NCBI GenBank assembly: GCA_945881915.1
Contig: CAMCVW010000016.1
Span: forward strand, 1 to 64,000
DNA: 64,000 bases
Direction: 5' to 3'
Source: Thermoflexus hugenholtzii JAD2
GTDB taxonomy: Bacteria > Chloroflexota > Chloroflexia > Chloroflexales > Roseiflexaceae
The first letter of the stretch is position 1. The number at the start of each line of letters is the position of its first letter. Both the position numbers and the translations under genes were made by a program. The notes beneath the pieces were generated by a model, which saw only the letters and a program-made list of their open reading frames with translations, did no database searches and was not told the origin of the DNA. This document shows, one piece after another, positions 11,157-19,927 of this stretch.

Positions 11157-11170
11157 GTGTGTTGGGTCGA

Positions 11171-11839
11171 CTACATGCTGCGCATTACCCCGACGACGCG
11201 GCCCTGGATGCGGACGTTGGTGGCAGGGACGTAGATGGGGTCCATGGTGACATTGGCGGGTTGCAAGCGGACCTTGTCGCCCTCTTTGTAGAAGCGCTTG
11301 AGTGTCACCGAGTTGTCCGAGATGATGCGCACGGCCACCATGTCGCCTTGTTGGGCTGTCTCTTGGTAGCGGAGCAGCACGATATCGCCGTCGGCAATCA
11401 GGGCGTCGACCATCGAATAGCCACGCACTTTGAGGGCATAAACGTTGGCCAGCTTGTTGCTGGGAACGACCTCGGGCGGCACATCGATGTACTCGGTGGT
11501 ACCGCTGCTCAGATCCTCGGGGTCGGGTAGGGGTGAGCCAGCGGTGATGGTGCCCAAGAAGGGTACTTGGTTGGCGTTGGCCTCGAAGGCAGCCTCGACC
11601 TTGGAGATCGAAATCCCCCGTGAGACTTTGCCCTCGCGACGCAACATGCCGCGCTGCTCGAGGATGTTGAGGTTGTAGACAACGACCGACGTCGACGAAA
11701 TCCCCAGGTCTTCTTGGATCTGGCGGATAGCCGGTGGATAGTTGTGCTGGTCGACGAATTGTTCGATGTAGCCCAGGATTTCGCGTTGGCGATTCGATAA
11801 GGATGGTTGTGGTTGCACGCAGTCGTCCTTTGGTGCCAT
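11171..11839 (-). CDS. lexA: LexA SOS repressor
   Basis: The 222-residue repressor has an N-terminal winged helix (SLSNRQREILGYIEQFVDQHNYPPA onward) and a C-terminal S24 peptidase domain. The self-cleavage site is Ala100-Gly101 (ITAGSP), with catalytic Ser142 in RGYSMVD and Lys181 in VTLKRFY. RecA-stimulated autocleavage lifts repression of DNA-repair genes. The ATG at 11839 is chosen because the upstream in-frame ATG at 11872 falls inside the -10 box of its promoter. Two SOS-box-like sites overlap the 5' leader, so it should repress itself. The leader shows no clear Shine-Dalgarno. A strong terminator follows. Confidence 0.95.
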   Translation of the reverse strand: MAPKDDCVQPQPSLSNRQREILGYIEQFVDQHNYPPAIRQIQEDLGISSTSVVVYNLNILEQRGMLRREGKVSRGISISKVEAAFEANANQVPFLGTITAGSPLPDPEDLSSGTTEYIDVPPEVVPSNKLANVYALKVRGYSMVDALIADGDIVLLRYQETAQQGDMVAVRIISDNSVTLKRFYKEGDKVRLQPANVTMDPIYVPATNVRIQGRVVGVMRSM

Positions 11840-11840
11840 G

Positions 11841-11870
11841 CGAATATATGTTCGGTAGAACTTATGTTTC
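11841..11870 (-). promoter_or_regulatory. Two tandem SOS boxes in the lexA leader
   Basis: CGAATATATGTTCG (11841-11854) and AGAACTTATGTTTC (11857-11870, plus-strand reading) each match the Gram-positive LexA site CGAAC-N4-GTTYG/C with one or two changes. They lie between the lexA -10 box and its start codon, covering the likely transcription start. Confidence 0.8.
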
Positions 11871-11898
11871 ATTATACCGAAGTACTACATATTGTCAA
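11871..11898 (-). promoter_or_regulatory. lexA promoter
   Basis: On the minus strand TTGACA (11898-11893), a 16-bp spacer and TATAAT (11876-11871) form a near-consensus sigma-70-type promoter. Transcription would begin about base 11864, giving a leader of about 25 bases fully occupied by LexA sites. Confidence 0.82.
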
Positions 11899-12350
11899 GC
11901 TGTTTTTGGGGTGATTCGTGGCGCACCAGACCGCGTGGCGCCGAACCCCGGCCCGACTGCTCGATGCCTACCCAACCGCACGCGTCTATGGAAGCGTAAA
12001 ATCATGCGCATCTCTGCCATGAAGCGCATGATTTGTATCTCTGCGACTGAGAAAACGCAAATGACAATTGTTTGGCGTCGGTCGCCGCGCGGGGCGCTGT
12101 GGTTGCGCGGGGAGTGCCGGTGAAACCAGGTTGCTCCTGCGTGCGTGGCGCTTGGAACGACAGTGGTGAGGTGCAGTGGTGACGGATGTAGACAGGCAGT
12201 AGACGACTCAATTACTGCAAGATAACTGACGATTTATTTTGTATTGAGATTGTTGGGATGACGAAAAAACAATTTTCGTAGAAACAAAAACATGCTGCTG
12301 TGATTGATGACTTCAAAACTGATATGATGAAAAAAACGCAGGAGGACAAC
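11899..12350. other. Intergenic region between lexA and a glycosyltransferase gene
   Basis: No convincing protein gene is visible in these roughly 450 bases. An 11-bp perfect inverted repeat (AAATCATGCGC at 11999-12009 and GCGCATGATTT at 12024-12034) forms a hairpin that, on the minus strand, is followed by TTTTACG, so it may terminate an unseen minus-strand transcript. Direct repeats of CGTGGCGC and GCGCGGGG are also present. The A/T-rich 150 bases before 12351 presumably hold the promoter of the next gene. Confidence 0.45.
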
Positions 12351-13640
12351 ATGACAACGGTCACACTGGTGATTGTCACGTATAACAGTAGCGGCGCGCT
12401 GGCGCGCTGTGCGGCGAGTCTGGCGGCAGTGGTGGTGGTTGGCGGGTATGAGCTGATTATCGTCGACAACGCGTCTCATGACGATAGTCTGACGCAGGCA
12501 TGTGCATTGTTCCCCACGGCTATTGTGCTGCAAAATGCGCAAAATCGTGGGTTTGCCGCAGCGGTCAATCAGGGTGTCGCCGCGGGGGTGGGACGGATTG
12601 TCGCGACGCTGAATCCTGACACCGAGGTAGCCGCAGGTTGGTTGCAGGCATTGGTGGATCGTCTGGATGCGGATGCGACGATCGGCGTAGTGGGCAGTGT
12701 GATCCGCGATGAAGACGGACAGGTGACGCACACGGCGGGGACGGTCGATGCATTGACCTACCGGACCGGGCACCACGAAGGAGTGGTCGGGTCGCTGGAC
12801 GATGTGGCGTATGTGACGGGTGCCGGGATTGCATTGCGGCGGGCGGATTGGGATGCGCTGGGCGGGTTCGACGAAGGATTTTTTCCGGCGTACTTCGAGG
12901 ATCTCGATCTGTGCCTGCGTGTCCGTGCACGCGGTCAGCGCTGTGTCGCTGTGGCCGAAGCACAGCTGATACATCGTGAATCGTCGTCGACCGGCAAGTA
13001 TAGCGGTGCGTTCTATTATTACTATCACCGCAACCGGTTGCGCATGGTGCGCAAACAGCTGACGCGGGCGGCGTTGTACGGGTCGTTTGTGCTGGCAGAG
13101 GCGCAGGCGTTGGCGGCGACCAACGTGCTCGATTGTCTGACTGCGCTGTTGCCGTTGCGCACGGGCTTGCCGAGTGTGGCCTGGGGATTGCCCAGTGCTA
13201 CCGAGCAGGCGCAGGTGCTGGCATATGGGGCGACGTTGAGCCAGATCCGGCCGGAGCAACGGATGGTCCCGCTGCAGTGGGATGCGGCGACACGGCAGTT
13301 GTTGGGGTTGAGTGACGGCCAGGCCTTGGCCTATAGTGTGCTGTACGGCGCCATCGATGGCCAGCATGCGTTGCCGATTGAGCCACAGGTGGTGGCGTTG
13401 AGCAAGCCGTTGTATCAACTGATGTACGGGACTGGCCGCCTTGCTGATGTGCGGGTGCGCGTGGTGGGTACTGAACTGATTGCGTTGATCGAGGGTATGT
13501 TGGCGACACGCAATAGTGATGTCTTTTGGACGACGGCAGCCATCACGCAGCTGCGTCGGGCGGCAAATCAACAGCCGCTGGTGCTCGAGGCGACCATCCG
13601 GCTGGGGTTGCTGGCCGACATGCAGGAGGTGCGTGAATGA
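12351..13640 (+). CDS. Family 2 glycosyltransferase (rhamnosyltransferase-like)
   Basis: The 429-residue protein starts with a GT-A domain: [39 protein letters not shown] (DxD-type motif) and the C-terminal motif [19 protein letters not shown], which is characteristic of the WcaA/RfbN-like rhamnosyl- and N-glycosyltransferases. It probably adds a sugar to a cell-surface glycan at the cytoplasmic face. After about residue 260 there is a further 170 residues of unassigned, helix-rich sequence, longer than the core family. AGGAGG lies six bases before the ATG. The last codon overlaps the start of pdxH (ATGA), so the two are co-translated although their functions seem unrelated. Confidence 0.87.
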   Translation: MTTVTLVIVTYNSSGALARCAASLAAVVVVGGYELIIVDNASHDDSLTQACALFPTAIVLQNAQNRGFAAAVNQGVAAGVGRIVATLNPDTEVAAGWLQALVDRLDADATIGVVGSVIRDEDGQVTHTAGTVDALTYRTGHHEGVVGSLDDVAYVTGAGIALRRADWDALGGFDEGFFPAYFEDLDLCLRVRARGQRCVAVAEAQLIHRESSSTGKYSGAFYYYYHRNRLRMVRKQLTRAALYGSFVLAEAQALAATNVLDCLTALLPLRTGLPSVAWGLPSATEQAQVLAYGATLSQIRPEQRMVPLQWDAATRQLLGLSDGQALAYSVLYGAIDGQHALPIEPQVVALSKPLYQLMYGTGRLADVRVRVVGTELIALIEGMLATRNSDVFWTTAAITQLRRAANQQPLVLEATIRLGLLADMQEVRE

Positions 13641-14272
13641 ATGTAGCAGATATGCGCAAGGACTACACGCAGCATGGGCTGTTGGAGGGCGAAGCCGCCG
13701 CCGAGCCGTTTGCACAGTTCACGGCCTGGTTCGATCAAGCGGTGGCAGGCAATGTACACGAACCCAATGCGATGACGGTGGCCACGGTCGACCCCGACGG
13801 GCGGCCGTCGGCGCGGATTGTCTTGCTCAAGGGGTATGACGCGCGAGGGTTTGTCTTTTATACCAACTACGAAAGTCGCAAGGGGCGCGCGTTGGCAGGT
13901 CATCCGTATGCGGCGTTGATTTTTTATTGGCCCGAGTTGGAGCGCCAGATCCGCATCGACGGGCGGGTCGACAAAGTCGCCGCTACCGAGGCAGACACCT
14001 ACTATCACAGCCGCCCGGTGGGGAGTCGGTTGGGCGCGTGGGCGTCGCCGCAGAGTCAGGTGATAGCCGATCGGAGTGCCCTCGAAGGTGCATTGGCCGA
14101 CGTGCAGGGCACGTATACGGGGTCAGCCCCCAGCCGCCCGCCGTTTTGGGGCGGCTACCGGGTGGTGCCCGATGCGGTCGAGTTCTGGCAGGGTCGGCCG
14201 AGTCGGTTGCATGACCGGTTGCGCTATCGGTTGACGGCGACCGGGTGGGTCCGTGAGCGCTTGGCGCCGTGA
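13637..14272 (+). CDS. pdxH: Pyridoxamine 5'-phosphate oxidase
   Basis: A 211-residue FMN enzyme of vitamin B6 metabolism that oxidises pyridoxine or pyridoxamine phosphate to pyridoxal phosphate. Family landmarks run from [12 protein letters not shown] at the N-terminus through [62 protein letters not shown] and the C-terminal [14 protein letters not shown]. These are essentially full length and intact. The start overlaps the glycosyltransferase stop by four bases, with an AGGAGG-like site at the end of that gene. Confidence 0.96.
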   Translation: MNVADMRKDYTQHGLLEGEAAAEPFAQFTAWFDQAVAGNVHEPNAMTVATVDPDGRPSARIVLLKGYDARGFVFYTNYESRKGRALAGHPYAALIFYWPELERQIRIDGRVDKVAATEADTYYHSRPVGSRLGAWASPQSQVIADRSALEGALADVQGTYTGSAPSRPPFWGGYRVVPDAVEFWQGRPSRLHDRLRYRLTATGWVRERLAP

Positions 14273-14288
14273 CGAGAGGATGGCTGCG

Positions 14289-15164
14289 ATGAATCCATTG
14301 CTCCAAAAGCTGGGCTACGGGCCGCACGACCGGGTGGCGATTGTACACGCCGACGACATCGGGATGTGTCAATCGTCGACGGGTATCTTGGCCACGTTGT
14401 TTCGGGATGGGGTCCTGACGTCTGGGTCGTTGATGGCTCCGTGCGCCTGGTTCCCCGCCGCGGCGCAGTGGGCCAGCGCGCACCCGGCAGTCGATTTGGG
14501 CGTGCATCTGACCCTGACCTGCGAGTGGTCCACCTATCGCTGGGGGTCGCTGACCGGTGGGCGCACGTTGCACGACGACGAAGGGTACCTGCACCGGACG
14601 ATGGCGGCGGTATTTGCGACGGTGTCGACGGAGGATGTCACGGTCGAAATCGATGCCCAGTATGCCCGTGCGCTCCGCTATGGGATGCAGCCGACACACA
14701 TCGACTCACACATGGGGACGATGTTTGGGGCGGCGACATTTGCACCATACCGTGCGCTGAGCCAGCGCACGCAGACGCCAGCATTTGTGGCGCGGTTGAA
14801 TGCGGCGCGGCTCGAGGCGGGGGGGTTCGACGCGGCGACGGCTGCCTACCAGGTCAGTCAACTGGCGACCTTGGAGGCAGCCGGCTTGCCGCTGTGTGAT
14901 CACCTGCGTTGGCTCGACTTGGGCAATCCGGCGCAGAATGTCGCCGATGTGCAGGCGTTGTTTGCGGCGTTGCCGGCGGGGTTGACGTACGTCATTTGCC
15001 ACCCCGCCGCTGATAGCCCCGAGTTGCGCGCGATTGCACCTGATTGGCAATCGCGCGTGCGCGATTACGCCGTGATGACCGATCTTACATTGCGCACCTA
15101 CGTCGACGCGCAAGGAATCCATCTCATTGGCTGGCGCGAGATTCAGCAGGCGATGCGCGGGTAA
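14289..15164 (+). CDS. ChbG/YdjC-HpnK family carbohydrate deacetylase
   Basis: The 291-residue protein has the YdjC fold motifs: IVHADDIGMCQSS (metal-binding Asp-Asp pair), DLGVHLTLTCEW (His) and PTHIDSHMGTMF (two His). Members remove acetyl groups from N-acetylated sugars such as chito-oligosaccharides or hopanoid glucosamine; the substrate here is unknown. Two in-frame ATGs exist, at 14280 and 14289; GAGAGG lies nine bases before the second and touches the first, so 14289 is preferred. It lies 16 bp after pdxH and its stop codon abuts the stop of convergent radC with no spacer. Confidence 0.83.
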   Translation: MNPLLQKLGYGPHDRVAIVHADDIGMCQSSTGILATLFRDGVLTSGSLMAPCAWFPAAAQWASAHPAVDLGVHLTLTCEWSTYRWGSLTGGRTLHDDEGYLHRTMAAVFATVSTEDVTVEIDAQYARALRYGMQPTHIDSHMGTMFGAATFAPYRALSQRTQTPAFVARLNAARLEAGGFDAATAAYQVSQLATLEAAGLPLCDHLRWLDLGNPAQNVADVQALFAALPAGLTYVICHPAADSPELRAIAPDWQSRVRDYAVMTDLTLRTYVDAQGIHLIGWREIQQAMRG

Positions 15165-15872
15165 TCAACTGCCAAAGCCGAGGCCGCGCTCGCGCATACT
15201 AATCCACTGTCCCTGACCGATGATGAGGTGATCGAGCAGGTCTACATCGAGGAGTTTGCCGGCGGCGAAGACATCGCGGGTGACTTGGATGTCGTCTGCC
15301 GAGGGCGTCGGATCGCCGGATGGGTGATTATGCACCAGGATGATGGCAGCGCTATTGAGGCGGATCGCTTCTTTGTAGACTTCGCCGACGCGGAGCAACG
15401 ACGAGTTGAGTGAGCCCACGTAGAGGGTTTGGATCTTTTGGACGCGGTTTTTGGTGTCGAGGCAGATGACTCTGAGGTGCTCTTGGTCGAGGTGGCTCAT
15501 CTCGATGAGCATTAACTGGGCGGCGTCGGCCGGTGCTCGAATCTGGAAGCGGTCTTCGAACCCAGCCAAAATCAAGCGCCGGCACAGTTCGAGGGCCGCT
15601 TTGATGCGGATGGAACGTACACTACCGATGCCGGGGAGTTGTTGGAGTTCTTCGACGCTCAGTCGTTGTAAACCGAGCAGACCGCCAGCGGCACCGAGCG
15701 CGTGCTGGGCGTTGCGCAAGGTGGTGTCATAGTCGCCACCGTCGCCGTAGAGGAGTGTGACCAGTTCGGCATCACTCAGTGCAGTCGGTCCATGCATTGC
15801 CAGGCGCGTGCGCGGATGTTGAACGAACGGTGTTTCGCGGATTTGGAGTGGGAACGAGAGTGATAAACCCAT
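15165..15872 (-). CDS. radC: RadC family JAB-domain protein
   Basis: A 235-residue protein with a helix-hairpin-helix segment (LQQLPGIGSVRSIRIKAALEL, about residues 75-95) followed by an MPN/JAB metalloprotease-like domain with the JAMM signature HNHPSGDPTPSADD. The family name implies DNA repair, but the biochemical function is unproven; links to replication-fork repair and natural transformation have been proposed. AAGGGGG lies upstream of the ATG. The gene ends directly against the convergent deacetylase gene without any visible terminator, so some transcript overlap is expected. Confidence 0.93.
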   Translation of the reverse strand: MGLSLSFPLQIRETPFVQHPRTRLAMHGPTALSDAELVTLLYGDGGDYDTTLRNAQHALGAAGGLLGLQRLSVEELQQLPGIGSVRSIRIKAALELCRRLILAGFEDRFQIRAPADAAQLMLIEMSHLDQEHLRVICLDTKNRVQKIQTLYVGSLNSSLLRVGEVYKEAIRLNSAAIILVHNHPSGDPTPSADDIQVTRDVFAAGKLLDVDLLDHLIIGQGQWISMRERGLGFGS

Positions 15873-15953
15873 AGAAAAGCCCCCTTTGCGGACGATCTCG
15901 TGCAGACTGCACAGAGGTACTACCGTTACAAGAGGGCAAAAGGGTACGGGTGG

Positions 15954-16883
15954 TTAGTCGAGAATCTGAATCACCGCTGCACTGCGGAACAGTTCTACAT
16001 CAGCCATTGTAAAAACTCCCGCGTGCGGGGCGAGGGCATTGGCACTCCCACAGGACACGCCGGCACTGAGTGCGTCGGCGAGGCTCGCACCGCGGTCGAG
16101 CGCATCGACCAATCCCGCCAGCGTGCAGTCGCCGCTGCCGACCGGACTGACCGCTCTGATGGGCGGGGCCGAGATGAACCAGGCGCCGCCAGCGCTGACC
16201 GCGAGGGCCCCTTGGGCACCCATGGTCACTACCACCGCGCGTGGGCCAGAAGCAACGACCTGTCGAGCTGCTGCAACGGTGGAAGGCGTGTCTATGAGCG
16301 GCATACCGATGGCTTGGGCCAGTTCATCGCGATTGATTTTGAGCAGGGCGATGGGTGCAGTCATACATGCTTGCAACGGTGCCCCGCTGGTATCGAGGGC
16401 TATGTTGCAGGTGGCGGGGATAGCCGCGATGAGGGTGCGCAGGTCGTTTGCAGCGATACCAGGGGGTACGCTCCCCGAAATGGTCAGCCAGGTCGCCGAT
16501 TGTGTCGCCTTCGTCACTGCGGTCTGCAGCGCGTGCCATTCGGACCCATTCATGTTCGGACCCGGTTCGTTGACGACCAGTTGGTCTGGGGCAGCGGGGT
16601 CTGTGATGAGCAGGCACGTGCGCGTCTCGCCGCTGATGGACACCGCCTCGATCCGCAGACCTTCGGCGGCGGCGAGGGTCATGATGTGTAAGCCAGTGAC
16701 GCCGCCCAGGGGTGCAATTGCCCTGTAGGAAGCTCCAATGGTGTGCAGGGCACGAGCCACATTGAGCCCTTTGCCGCCGGCTGCGTCGTGGCGTTCGCGC
16801 ACACGGGTTGTATCAGCGTGGCGAAAGCCAGGCACGATGAGGGTACGGTCGAGGGCGGGATTGGGCGTCAGCGTGACAATCAT
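15954..16883 (-). CDS. 1-phosphofructokinase/tagatose-6-phosphate kinase family (PfkB) sugar kinase
   Basis: The 309-residue protein follows the FruK/LacC subgroup of PfkB kinases: MIVTLTPNPALDRT at the N-terminus, AGGKGLNVARAL, the sugar-binding LLKINRDELA and a C-terminal ATP/base motif PVGSGDCTLAG, where Asp is the catalytic base (usually GAGDS; here GSGDC). It probably phosphorylates a hexose phosphate at C1 or C6. No PTS or tagatose genes are adjacent, so the substrate is uncertain. Its ATG overlaps the TGA of the upstream oxidoreductase gene by four bases, so the pair is translationally coupled. Confidence 0.85.
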   Translation of the reverse strand: MIVTLTPNPALDRTLIVPGFRHADTTRVRERHDAAGGKGLNVARALHTIGASYRAIAPLGGVTGLHIMTLAAAEGLRIEAVSISGETRTCLLITDPAAPDQLVVNEPGPNMNGSEWHALQTAVTKATQSATWLTISGSVPPGIAANDLRTLIAAIPATCNIALDTSGAPLQACMTAPIALLKINRDELAQAIGMPLIDTPSTVAAARQVVASGPRAVVVTMGAQGALAVSAGGAWFISAPPIRAVSPVGSGDCTLAGLVDALDRGASLADALSAGVSCGSANALAPHAGVFTMADVELFRSAAVIQILD

Positions 16884-17257
16884 GCGTTGGCACGAATCTC
16901 GATGTACGCGCGGTTTTTGTTGCCGCCATTGAACAACGCCATGAGGTCAAAAACGCGCTTCATGAGGCCGTATTTGGTATTGAGGAGTGCATTTGCTTTG
17001 GCATTCTCGGTCTCGTCGAGGATGCGTGCGAAGGCAGGTTGCGTGTCGCCAAGCATATTGCCGGAGCGGTCACATGGGCCGAGGGTGACGGCTGGGAAGT
17101 TCCGAATGCGTTTGACCTTGCCTGCCTGCTTGCCGGTCATGACATACAGGACGTCGCCGTCGTTGACAAACCAGACCGGCGTACCAATGATTTCGCCAGA
17201 TTTTTTGGTGGTAGCGAGGTTGATGAATTGTTCTTTGCTGAGGGGTGCGAACGACAT
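16880..17257 (-). CDS. PPOX-class flavin/F420-dependent oxidoreductase
   Basis: A 125-residue split-barrel protein of the pyridoxamine-oxidase-like (PPOX) superfamily: FINLATTKKSGEIIGTPVWFV, LYVMTGKQAGKVKRIRNFPAVTLGPCDRSGN. This arrangement, with LxTxxxxGxxxxTPVWF and a KxxRIRxxPxVxL core, is typical of the small F420H2-dependent enzymes described in actinobacteria and also found in Chloroflexota. The substrate is unknown and FMN use is possible. GGAGAAATA precedes the ATG, which itself shares one base with the stop of a tiny upstream gene (TAATG). It is part of a tight three-gene operon with the sugar kinase. Confidence 0.8.
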   Translation of the reverse strand: MSFAPLSKEQFINLATTKKSGEIIGTPVWFVNDGDVLYVMTGKQAGKVKRIRNFPAVTLGPCDRSGNMLGDTQPAFARILDETENAKANALLNTKYGLMKRVFDLMALFNGGNKNRAYIEIRANA

Positions 17258-17373
17258 TATTTCTCCTTTGTGCGCCGACCACGGCCACGCACGATGCCAG
17301 CCCGATATGCGAAGCCAATGGTAAAGCCAATGACCATCAAGATGATGAGTATTTCTTGAACGCCGAGTTTCAT
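17257..17373 (-). CDS. 38-residue single-pass membrane protein (TatA-like N-terminus)
   Basis: A short gene, ATG at 17373 to TAA at 17259-17257, encoding 38 residues: a start MKLGVQEILIILMVIGF, one hydrophobic helix (about residues 7-24) and a strongly basic tail RGRGRRTKEK. The opening resembles the N-terminus of TatA-type translocase proteins (G-x-x-E-I-L-I-I-L), but the FG hinge and amphipathic helix are missing. Its stop overlaps the next start (TAATG), which supports real translation and coupling to the oxidoreductase. It could be a small membrane anchor or a remnant; I cannot assign a function. Confidence 0.6.
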   Translation of the reverse strand: MKLGVQEILIILMVIGFTIGFAYRAGIVRGRGRRTKEK

Positions 17374-17457
17374 CCCGCCCTACAATCTACGTATGGGTTT
17401 GCTAGATGGATTGTAACATGTGGGGTGCGCGTACCTGCACCAGCAGGATGCAGTCGG

Positions 17458-17463
17458 TATAAT
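17458..17463 (+). promoter_or_regulatory. -10 element of the upp promoter
   Basis: TATAAT lies 27 bp before the upp start, in the divergent gap opposite the 38-residue membrane protein gene. No good -35 hexamer is seen at the expected distance. Confidence 0.55.
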
Positions 17464-17489
17464 AGAATCAATACGAGAAGGGCTACGCC

Positions 17490-18116
17490 ATGACAAACGT
17501 CCATGTGTCGATGCACCCGTTGGTACGCACCAAACTTGCGGTGTTGCGAGACCAGCAGACAAAACCCAAGATATTTCGCGAGTTGGTGGGCGAAATCACG
17601 CAGTTCTTGATGTACGAGGCGACTGCAGATTTGCCGATTAGCCCCATCACCGTGCAGACGCCGATGGCGGAGTACGAAGGGCAGACCTTGGCGGTGCGCA
17701 TCGGTTTGATTCCCATCCTCCGGGCAGGGCTGGGGATGGTCGACCCCATTCTCGACATGATTCCAATGGCGCAGATATGGCACCTGGGTTTGTATCGCGA
17801 CCATCAGACGCTTCAACCGGTCAGTTATTACAACAAGCTCCCTGCCAGCCCGTCGGTGGACGTCTGCCTGGTGCTCGATCCAATGTTGGCGACGGGCGGA
17901 TCGGCGGTTGCGGCGGTTTCGGTGCTGAAGCGCTGGGGAGTGCCCAGAATCAAATTTGTCGGGCTTATAGCCGCGCCCGAAGGCGTGGCACTGATGCAAA
18001 AAGAACACCCCGATGTGCCCGTACACTTGGCTGCAGTAGACGAACGTCTGAACGACATCGGGTACATCATCCCTGGGTTGGGTGACGCCGGTGATCGCCA
18101 ATTCGGCACACGCTGA
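17490..18116 (+). CDS. upp: Uracil phosphoribosyltransferase
   Basis: A 208-residue type I phosphoribosyltransferase that salvages uracil to UMP using PRPP. The N-terminal [36 protein letters not shown], the PRPP loop [12 protein letters not shown] and the uracil-binding C-terminus [15 protein letters not shown] are all present at the expected positions, and the length is typical. GAGAAGGG lies before the ATG. The WecA-type gene starts 12 bp after the stop and is probably in the same transcript. Confidence 0.97.
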   Translation: MTNVHVSMHPLVRTKLAVLRDQQTKPKIFRELVGEITQFLMYEATADLPISPITVQTPMAEYEGQTLAVRIGLIPILRAGLGMVDPILDMIPMAQIWHLGLYRDHQTLQPVSYYNKLPASPSVDVCLVLDPMLATGGSAVAAVSVLKRWGVPRIKFVGLIAAPEGVALMQKEHPDVPVHLAAVDERLNDIGYIIPGLGDAGDRQFGTR

Positions 18117-18127
18117 CAGGAGGACGC

Positions 18128-19243
18128 ATGGCAGGATTCATCGCCGCGGCCATAGCCGTGATTGCGTGTCTGAGTGCATTGATCGCAACGCCACTAGTAA
18201 TCCGGTTGTGCATCAAGCGCGGCTGGGTGGTGCAGCCGGGCGGTCGACGTACCCACCAAGGAGTGATGCCCACCATTGGCGGGATTGCCATATATGGCGC
18301 ATTTGTCATTGCAATCGCCGCCTCGTGGTTGGCGGGGTTGTTCGTGCCTGAATTAGCACGCAGCGAAAAAGATACGCTGCAACTGGTGTTGTTGGCGATT
18401 GGTGGGACGTTGACCTTTGTCGTGATGTGGATCGACGACGTCGTCGAGTTGCATTGGCTCCCCAAATTTGCAGTGAACATCCTCGCCGGTGTCGTGGCTG
18501 TCGGCCCCTTTCTCTGGGAGCAGGTTCTCTCTGCGGATGCAACAGGGCAGTTGACACAGGCCAACGGAATTGTTTTTTTGGGCTTCAATATGCCGTTTGG
18601 TGAGTACGTGGACTTCTATGCGCTGTCGCCCTGGGTCGCCATTCTCGTGACGATTTTCTGGTTGGGGTGGATGGTCAATACCGTCAACTGGATGGATGGC
18701 GTGGATGGCCTCGCGGCAGGGGTTTCGGCGATTGCTGGCCTCATGCTGGGCATTCATGCGTTGCGGTTGGACCCGGCGCAATACACCGTCGCGGTTGTGC
18801 CATTGGCGTTGGCCGGGGCTGCTGCCGGGTTCTTGTGGTTCAACTTCCCGCCGGCCAAGGTGTTTATGGGCGATGCGGGAGCGGAATTCTTGGGATATGT
18901 GCTCGGCGTCAGCGCCATTATGGGCGGTGCTAAGTTTGCCACCGTTTTGTTGGTGTTGGGTGTATGGATTTTGGACGTCGCATGGCTCATCGTCTCGCGC
19001 ATGTTGGCGGGCCGTTCGCCGACGCACAGCGGCCGTGATCATCTGCATCAACGCTTGACCGATGCGGGATTCTCAGCGCAACACATTGCCTGGTTTTTCT
19101 ATACATTGAGTATGACTTTTGGGATTCTGGGTATTGCTGATATCGGTTCCACCGGCAAAATGTGGGCGTTGGTGTTGTTGTTGGTCGTCGGGATTGTGAC
19201 GATTGGGTATACGATGAAAATTCAGCCGCGGAAAGTGGACTGA
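18128..19243 (+). CDS. WecA/TagO-type polyprenyl-phosphate sugar-1-phosphate transferase
   Basis: A 371-residue polytopic membrane enzyme (about ten hydrophobic segments) of the MraY/WecA superfamily. Landmarks are GRRTHQGVMPTIGG (usually RxxHxxxxPxxGG), WIDDVVELHWLPKF with the Asp-Asp pair, NWMDGVDGLAAG (NAxNxxDGxDGLA-like), VFMGDAGAEFLGY and the basic HSGRDHLHQRL loop. It probably transfers a HexNAc-1-phosphate from a UDP-sugar to undecaprenyl phosphate, starting surface polymer synthesis. AGGAGG lies six bases before the ATG. It converges on birA, 51 bp away. Confidence 0.92.
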   Translation: MAGFIAAAIAVIACLSALIATPLVIRLCIKRGWVVQPGGRRTHQGVMPTIGGIAIYGAFVIAIAASWLAGLFVPELARSEKDTLQLVLLAIGGTLTFVVMWIDDVVELHWLPKFAVNILAGVVAVGPFLWEQVLSADATGQLTQANGIVFLGFNMPFGEYVDFYALSPWVAILVTIFWLGWMVNTVNWMDGVDGLAAGVSAIAGLMLGIHALRLDPAQYTVAVVPLALAGAAAGFLWFNFPPAKVFMGDAGAEFLGYVLGVSAIMGGAKFATVLLVLGVWILDVAWLIVSRMLAGRSPTHSGRDHLHQRLTDAGFSAQHIAWFFYTLSMTFGILGIADIGSTGKMWALVLLLVVGIVTIGYTMKIQPRKVD

Positions 19244-19294
19244 GTCGCGATGTTTATGCGAAAAAAATGAAACGTGTGTCTGACTACGGCGTAT

Positions 19295-19927
19295 TCACCG
19301 GGTGGTATTCTGGCTTCGGTATTGAATTGGCTGATAGGCCTCGAACACGGCTAGCAACAGGGCAGTCCGCGTTTGGGGCACGCATGACCAGTCGTTGATG
19401 GCTGTACTGGCGGTGCTGAGGTCGACCCCGTCGACGATGCCCTGTGGGGCTGCACCGATGTTCACCCCAAAGCCGACGCTCATCCATTGCTGCCCACCGG
19501 GTTGGACCGCTCCTTCGGCGATGACGCCGGCGAGTTTTTTGGTGCCGGTGGGAGTGTCAATGACAACATCGTTGGGGTGTTTGAGGTGGACGGAATACCC
19601 GGGGATGGCTTCGCCAATCACCCCGCAGAGTGTCTGCGCAAAGTGCAACAGAATGGCTGGTGTGTCGGCAGGAGTGGGCCGCAGCAAAAACGAACACAGG
19701 AGCGTCTGGCCAGGAATATCACGCCAGCTGCGCCCGAATTGCCCACGTCCCGCATGCTGATGATCGGCGATGACGACGAGGCCAGCCGGTTCGCCATTGA
19801 CTGCTGTGGCGCGCACCATGTCTTGGGTCGACGAAGTATCGGGTACATGCACGAGCCGCCGCACAAAGCCACTGCGCGGCAACTGCTGCGTCAGCATGGC
19901 GATGTCCAGATCAGAAGGGGATGTCAT
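19295..19927 (-). CDS. birA: Biotin--[acetyl-CoA-carboxylase] ligase, catalytic domain only
   Basis: A roughly 210-residue BirA/LplA-fold protein without the N-terminal DNA-binding domain, so a monofunctional ligase. It shows STQDMVR, the biotinyl-AMP loop HQHAGRGQFGRSW, LKHPNDVVI...KKLAGVIAE and SVGFGVNIG. It attaches biotin to the carboxylase carrier protein. The start is uncertain: ATG at 19927 has no Shine-Dalgarno and lies inside the 3' end of the Doc-like gene, while a GTG at 19948 in the same frame is also possible. Coupling to translation of the upstream gene is likely. Confidence 0.9.
   Translation of the reverse strand: MTSPSDLDIAMLTQQLPRSGFVRRLVHVPDTSSTQDMVRATAVNGEPAGLVVIADHQHAGRGQFGRSWRDIPGQTLLCSFLLRPTPADTPAILLHFAQTLCGVIGEAIPGYSVHLKHPNDVVIDTPTGTKKLAGVIAEGAVQPGGQQWMSVGFGVNIGAAPQGIVDGVDLSTASTAINDWSCVPQTRTALLLAVFEAYQPIQYRSQNTTR

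Noticed and set aside
11840-11872. lexA start at the ATG at 11872
   Set aside because: That ATG lies within the TATAAT of the lexA promoter, so it cannot be in the mRNA from that promoter.
12234-13715. Antisense open frame opposite the glycosyltransferase at 12351
   Set aside because: Gln/Arg/His-rich translation without motifs; the plus-strand gene has AGGAGG and a clear GT2 domain.
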